Assembly (NCBI GenBank): GCA_030152505.1
Contig: JASLJO010000078.1
Coordinates: forward strand, 1 to 8,264
DNA: 8,264 bases
Source: Solirubrobacterales bacterium
Lineage (GTDB): Bacteria; Actinomycetota; Thermoleophilia; Solirubrobacterales; 70-9
Direction of reading: 5' to 3'
A program made the position numbers and the translations under genes. The notes beneath the pieces were generated by a model. It was not told the origin of the DNA. It ran no database searches and saw only the letters and a list, made by a program, of their open reading frames with translations. This document shows, in pieces, positions 6,062 through 8,264 of this stretch (positions are counted from its first letter, which is position 1; every line of letters starts with the position of its first letter).

Positions 6062-6325
6062 TCAGCCGATGATTTCGGCGATGTCGTTGTAGTAGTAGAC
6101 GATGGCGAGGCCGGCGACGACGCCGGTGAGGACGAGGGCGAGGAGGACGATCAGCGAAAGGAAGCCGGCTGCGGCCTTCTCCCAGATGCGGCCGTAGGAG
6201 CTGATCGCGGGCACGAAGATCAGGGCGACGAAGGCGACGAGGCTGATCAGGCCCGCCGCGCCGAAGAGCAGGTACTCATTCTCGATCTTCTGCAAGGCCA
6301 GCGGCAGCAGCTGCACGGGCTCCAT
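6062..6325 (-). CDS. Small two-helix membrane protein of unknown function
   Basis: The protein has 87 residues and an ATG start. Two hydrophobic helices, about 19-41 (LLFGAAGLISLVAFVALIFV) and 52-77 (AAGFLSLIVLLALVLTGVVAG), are joined by the polar loop SSYGRIWEKA. A short tail YYYNDIAEIIG follows. No enzyme motif is visible. The gene overlaps the 3' end of the DedA-PAP2 gene by 50 bases in another frame. In-frame GTG (6316) and TTG (6295) alternatives would still overlap, so expression is probably coupled to that gene. The methyltransferase begins 4 bases after its stop. I recall similar short proteins with a 'YGR.WEK' loop in related high-GC bacteria, which argues that it is a host gene rather than part of the RM unit, but I cannot name the family. 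Confidence 0.7.
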   Translation of the reverse strand: MEPVQLLPLALQKIENEYLLFGAAGLISLVAFVALIFVPAISSYGRIWEKAAAGFLSLIVLLALVLTGVVAGLAIVYYYNDIAEIIG

Positions 6326-7799
6326 TCTGCCCTACCGTCGAGATGACTAACGCGACGGCGGCGCAGAGCGCGAAGGCGGCGGCGCCGAGGGCCCAGCCGG
6401 CGTTGACGTCGCTCATGTAGTGGACGCCGAGATATACCCGTGAGAGGCCGACCAGGGCGGTGAGGGCGATACCACCGGCGACGACCAGCGCGCCGCGCGC
6501 CATCCCCACCCGCAGTCGCATCACGATCGTCACCGCCAGCCAGACGTAGAAGGTCGAGTACGCCGCGTGGGCGCTGGGAAAGGAGGATCCGGAAGCGTCC
6601 ACCAGGCCGCCATCGGGTCGGGGGCGGTCGACGGCGTCCTTGAGCTCATGGACGCCCAAGGCGACGATCGCCGTGCCGGCGACCAGGACGCCGAGCTCGG
6701 CCCAGCGGCGCCGCGCGGCGAGGATCGCCGCGGCGAGCGCCGACAGCAGCCAGACGACGGCGGGGGCGCCGAGGTCGGTCAGTGTCTTGGCGACATCGAT
6801 CAGCCACCCCGTACGAAGCTTTTCGGCGATTTCCAGCGCCGTGATGTCGCCGGGGGTAGGGCCGGGTTCGCCGTTGACGATCACGGTGTAGGCGACGAGG
6901 ACGAAGGAGGCGACGGCGAAGGTCGCCATCAGCGAGGTGAATTCGAGCCCGAAGGTGCCGCCCGGGGTCACCCGGTCCCAGAGGAAGCTCAGCTGCGGCC
7001 GGAAGCGACGCGCCACTCGCACCAGCCAGGCGGTTGCCCGATGCTGCTCCATCCAGCGCACCGCGGCGCGCCGGTTCTCCTCGACCCGCAGGCGGCGAAC
7101 GATGAAGACCGTGCCGGCGACGACGACGATCAGCGTGCCGAGCAGGAAGGCGCCCCGCCCCGCGTACTTGGCGGCGGTGTCGATGCTGCGCGAGAAGAAG
7201 TAGCCGATCAGGATGTGTGCGCTGGCCCAGAGCCCGGTGCCGAGGATGCTGTAGGGGACGAAGGCGCGGTAGCGCATCCCCGAGCTGCCGGCGATGAAGG
7301 GGGCGAAGGCGCGCACCAGGCTGATGAAGCGGCCGATGAAGATCGTCTTGCCGCCGTGGCGGCTGAAGTAGTCCTCGACCTTCTCGAAGCGCTCATGGCC
7401 AATGCCGAAGCGCGGTCCGTGGCGCATGACGAACTCGCGCCCGAGGCGGCGGCCGAGGAAGAAGCTGGTCGTGTCTCCCGCCCAGGCGGAGAACCAGGCG
7501 ATAGCGATCAGCAGGTAGATGCTGATCGCTCCCTGGCCGGCGACGGCGCCGCCGAGCAGCATCACCGTCTCGCCGGGGACGACGAGGCCGACGAAGGCGC
7601 CGGTCTCGGCGAAGGCGAAGACGCCGACCAGCAGGTAGGTCCAGGCGCCGAGCGTGTTGGAGACGTCTTCGAGCAGGTTCTGCAGGTCGTCGTGCGGGAT
7701 CACTCGGCTGATCAGGTAGTAGGCGGCGCCGACCGCGACGAGGATCGCCGCGATCAGCAGCCGTTTGCGGCGCCGGTTCTCCGGTAGCCGCAATTTCAC
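6276..7799 (-). CDS. DedA-family membrane protein fused to a PAP2 phosphatase
   Basis: The protein has 507 residues and a GTG start that overlaps the ispE stop as GTGA. Residues 10-240 are a DedA (SNARE-associated) domain, with ETGAFVGLVVPGETVMLLGG (65-84) and GRFISLVRAFAPFIAGSSGM (156-175), the conserved Glu and Arg residues of the family. Some DedA proteins return undecaprenyl phosphate across the membrane. A basic linker of about 240-285 follows. Residues 286-490 are a PAP2 acid phosphatase domain with all three catalytic motifs: KDAVDRPRP (387-395), FPSAH (407-411) and SRVYLGVHYMSD (453-464). PAP2 enzymes of this kind remove phosphate from lipid diphosphates such as undecaprenyl diphosphate, outside the membrane. 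The fusion therefore could both dephosphorylate and recycle a carrier lipid; that coupling is inference. The neighbouring ispE supplies isoprenoid precursors. A GGGGG stretch about 9 bases before the start may serve as a weak ribosome binding site. Confidence 0.92.
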   Translation of the reverse strand: MKLRLPENRRRKRLLIAAILVAVGAAYYLISRVIPHDDLQNLLEDVSNTLGAWTYLLVGVFAFAETGAFVGLVVPGETVMLLGGAVAGQGAISIYLLIAIAWFSAWAGDTTSFFLGRRLGREFVMRHGPRFGIGHERFEKVEDYFSRHGGKTIFIGRFISLVRAFAPFIAGSSGMRYRAFVPYSILGTGLWASAHILIGYFFSRSIDTAAKYAGRGAFLLGTLIVVVAGTVFIVRRLRVEENRRAAVRWMEQHRATAWLVRVARRFRPQLSFLWDRVTPGGTFGLEFTSLMATFAVASFVLVAYTVIVNGEPGPTPGDITALEIAEKLRTGWLIDVAKTLTDLGAPAVVWLLSALAAAILAARRRWAELGVLVAGTAIVALGVHELKDAVDRPRPDGGLVDASGSSFPSAHAAYSTFYVWLAVTIVMRLRVGMARGALVVAGGIALTALVGLSRVYLGVHYMSDVNAGWALGAAAFALCAAVALVISTVGQNGARAAAAAGLAEDRE

Positions 7800-8264
7800 C
7801 GCGCGACCCCCGCCTGGCAGACGATCGCGTCGTCGCGCTCGAGCGCCGCCGCCGCCGACCTTGCCCCGGCCAGGCCGGGGAAGAGTCCGACGGCGGTGGG
7901 GCCGGAGCCTGACATGAAGGCGATTGGGGCACCGACGTCGCGCAGAGCGTCCAGGGCGCCGCCGATCTCTGGCCGCAGCGAGATCGCCGCGGGCTCGAGT
8001 TCGTTGACGAGCAGCTCGGCGTAGGAGAGGGGGGAGGCGCCCGCGCCGGCCGCCTCGCGTATCTCGGGCGCGACCGCCTCCAGCTCCTCCTCGTTATTGC
8101 CGAGCCCGAGCCGGTCGGCCTCGGCGAAGACCTGGGCGGTGCTGAGGCCGCCGCCATCGGGTAGTAGGACAACCGCATGGGGGGGCGGCGCCGGCAGGGG
8201 CTCGATCCATTCGCCGGCGCCGCGCACCAGCGCCAGCCCCGGCCCCAGCTGCGACGGCACGTCG
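7796..8264 (-). CDS. ispE: 4-diphosphocytidyl-2-C-methyl-D-erythritol kinase, C-terminal half (5' end outside window)
   Basis: This GHMP-family kinase phosphorylates CDP-methylerythritol in the MEP pathway to isopentenyl diphosphate, in the cytoplasm. The frame runs open to the right edge; about 155 of the usual 280-300 residues are present. The GTG at 8260 is internal: with the preceding Asp it reads DVPSQLGPGLALVRGAGE, the region that in IspE follows the 'GSDVPF' segment. GHMP motif 3 is clear in AFMSGSGPTAVGLFPG (about 35-50 residues from the end). LLVNELEP, about 65 residues before the end, fits the 'NDLE' region of IspE. The stop overlaps the start of the DedA-PAP2 gene (GTGA), so the two are co-transcribed and probably translationally coupled. 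Confidence 0.88.
   Translation of the reverse strand, partial: DVPSQLGPGLALVRGAGEWIEPLPAPPPHAVVLLPDGGGLSTAQVFAEADRLGLGNNEEELEAVAPEIREAAGAGASPLSYAELLVNELEPAAISLRPEIGGALDALRDVGAPIAFMSGSGPTAVGLFPGLAGARSAAAALERDDAIVCQAGVAR

Noticed and set aside
5329..6072. 247-residue open frame on the plus strand opposite the methyltransferase
   Set aside because: It is a shadow of the methyltransferase, whose DPPY and AdoMet motifs are clear on the minus strand.
6567..7787. 406-residue open frame on the plus strand opposite the DedA-PAP2 gene
   Set aside because: Its product is low in complexity (Gly, Asp, Glu, Ala) and has no motif, while the minus strand encodes complete catalytic motifs.
8260..8264. GTG at 8260 as start of a 154-residue protein
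   Set aside because: The codon before it is Asp and the sequence DVP matches the middle of IspE, so this is an internal Val and the gene continues past the edge.

Overview
The window is very GC-rich, protein-dense bacterial DNA. High GC, a PimA-type glycosyltransferase, the MEP isoprenoid pathway (ispE) and several start codons sitting directly behind TANNNT -10 boxes all point to Actinomycetota. The protein style suggests a deep-branching group such as Thermoleophilia/Solirubrobacterales, but that placement is inference and no marker gene is present.

Layout. Left block, plus strand: the C-terminal end of a multi-pass membrane protein (1-515), a 98-residue coiled-coil protein with one C-terminal membrane anchor (558-854), and a 774-residue fusion (909-3233) of a PimA-like GT4 glycosyltransferase with a polytopic LPG-synthase/YbhN-like membrane domain. 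Right block, minus strand, read from right to left: the C-terminal half of IspE (7796-8264, cut by the window edge), a DedA-PAP2 fusion (6276-7799), an 87-residue two-helix membrane protein (6062-6325), a DNA methyltransferase (5296-6057), a PD-(D/E)xK-type putative restriction endonuclease (4549-5250), and a PucR/CdaR-type regulator (3241-4479). The two blocks converge with only 7 bases between stop codons (3233/3241).

How the genes fit together. The outer genes share a lipid and envelope theme. IspE makes isoprenoid precursors. The DedA-PAP2 fusion carries the two activities expected for dephosphorylating and returning a polyprenyl carrier lipid. The GT4 fusion probably mannosylates or otherwise glycosylates phosphatidylinositol-like lipids and may move or modify the product. 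In the middle of the minus-strand run sits a compact, unnamed restriction-modification pair with visibly lower GC. Its methyltransferase has a TTG start four bases after the upstream gene's stop. Its endonuclease appears to have its own promoter, with the predicted +1 exactly on the ATG. A perfect 12-bp dyad lies between the endonuclease and the PucR-type gene and overlaps the likely pucR promoter.

No gene-free stretch exceeds 70 bases. I saw no tRNA, rRNA, CRISPR array or insertion sequence. The most rewarding items are the RM pair, the two domain fusions, the 12-bp dyad and the repeated leaderless promoter arrangement.
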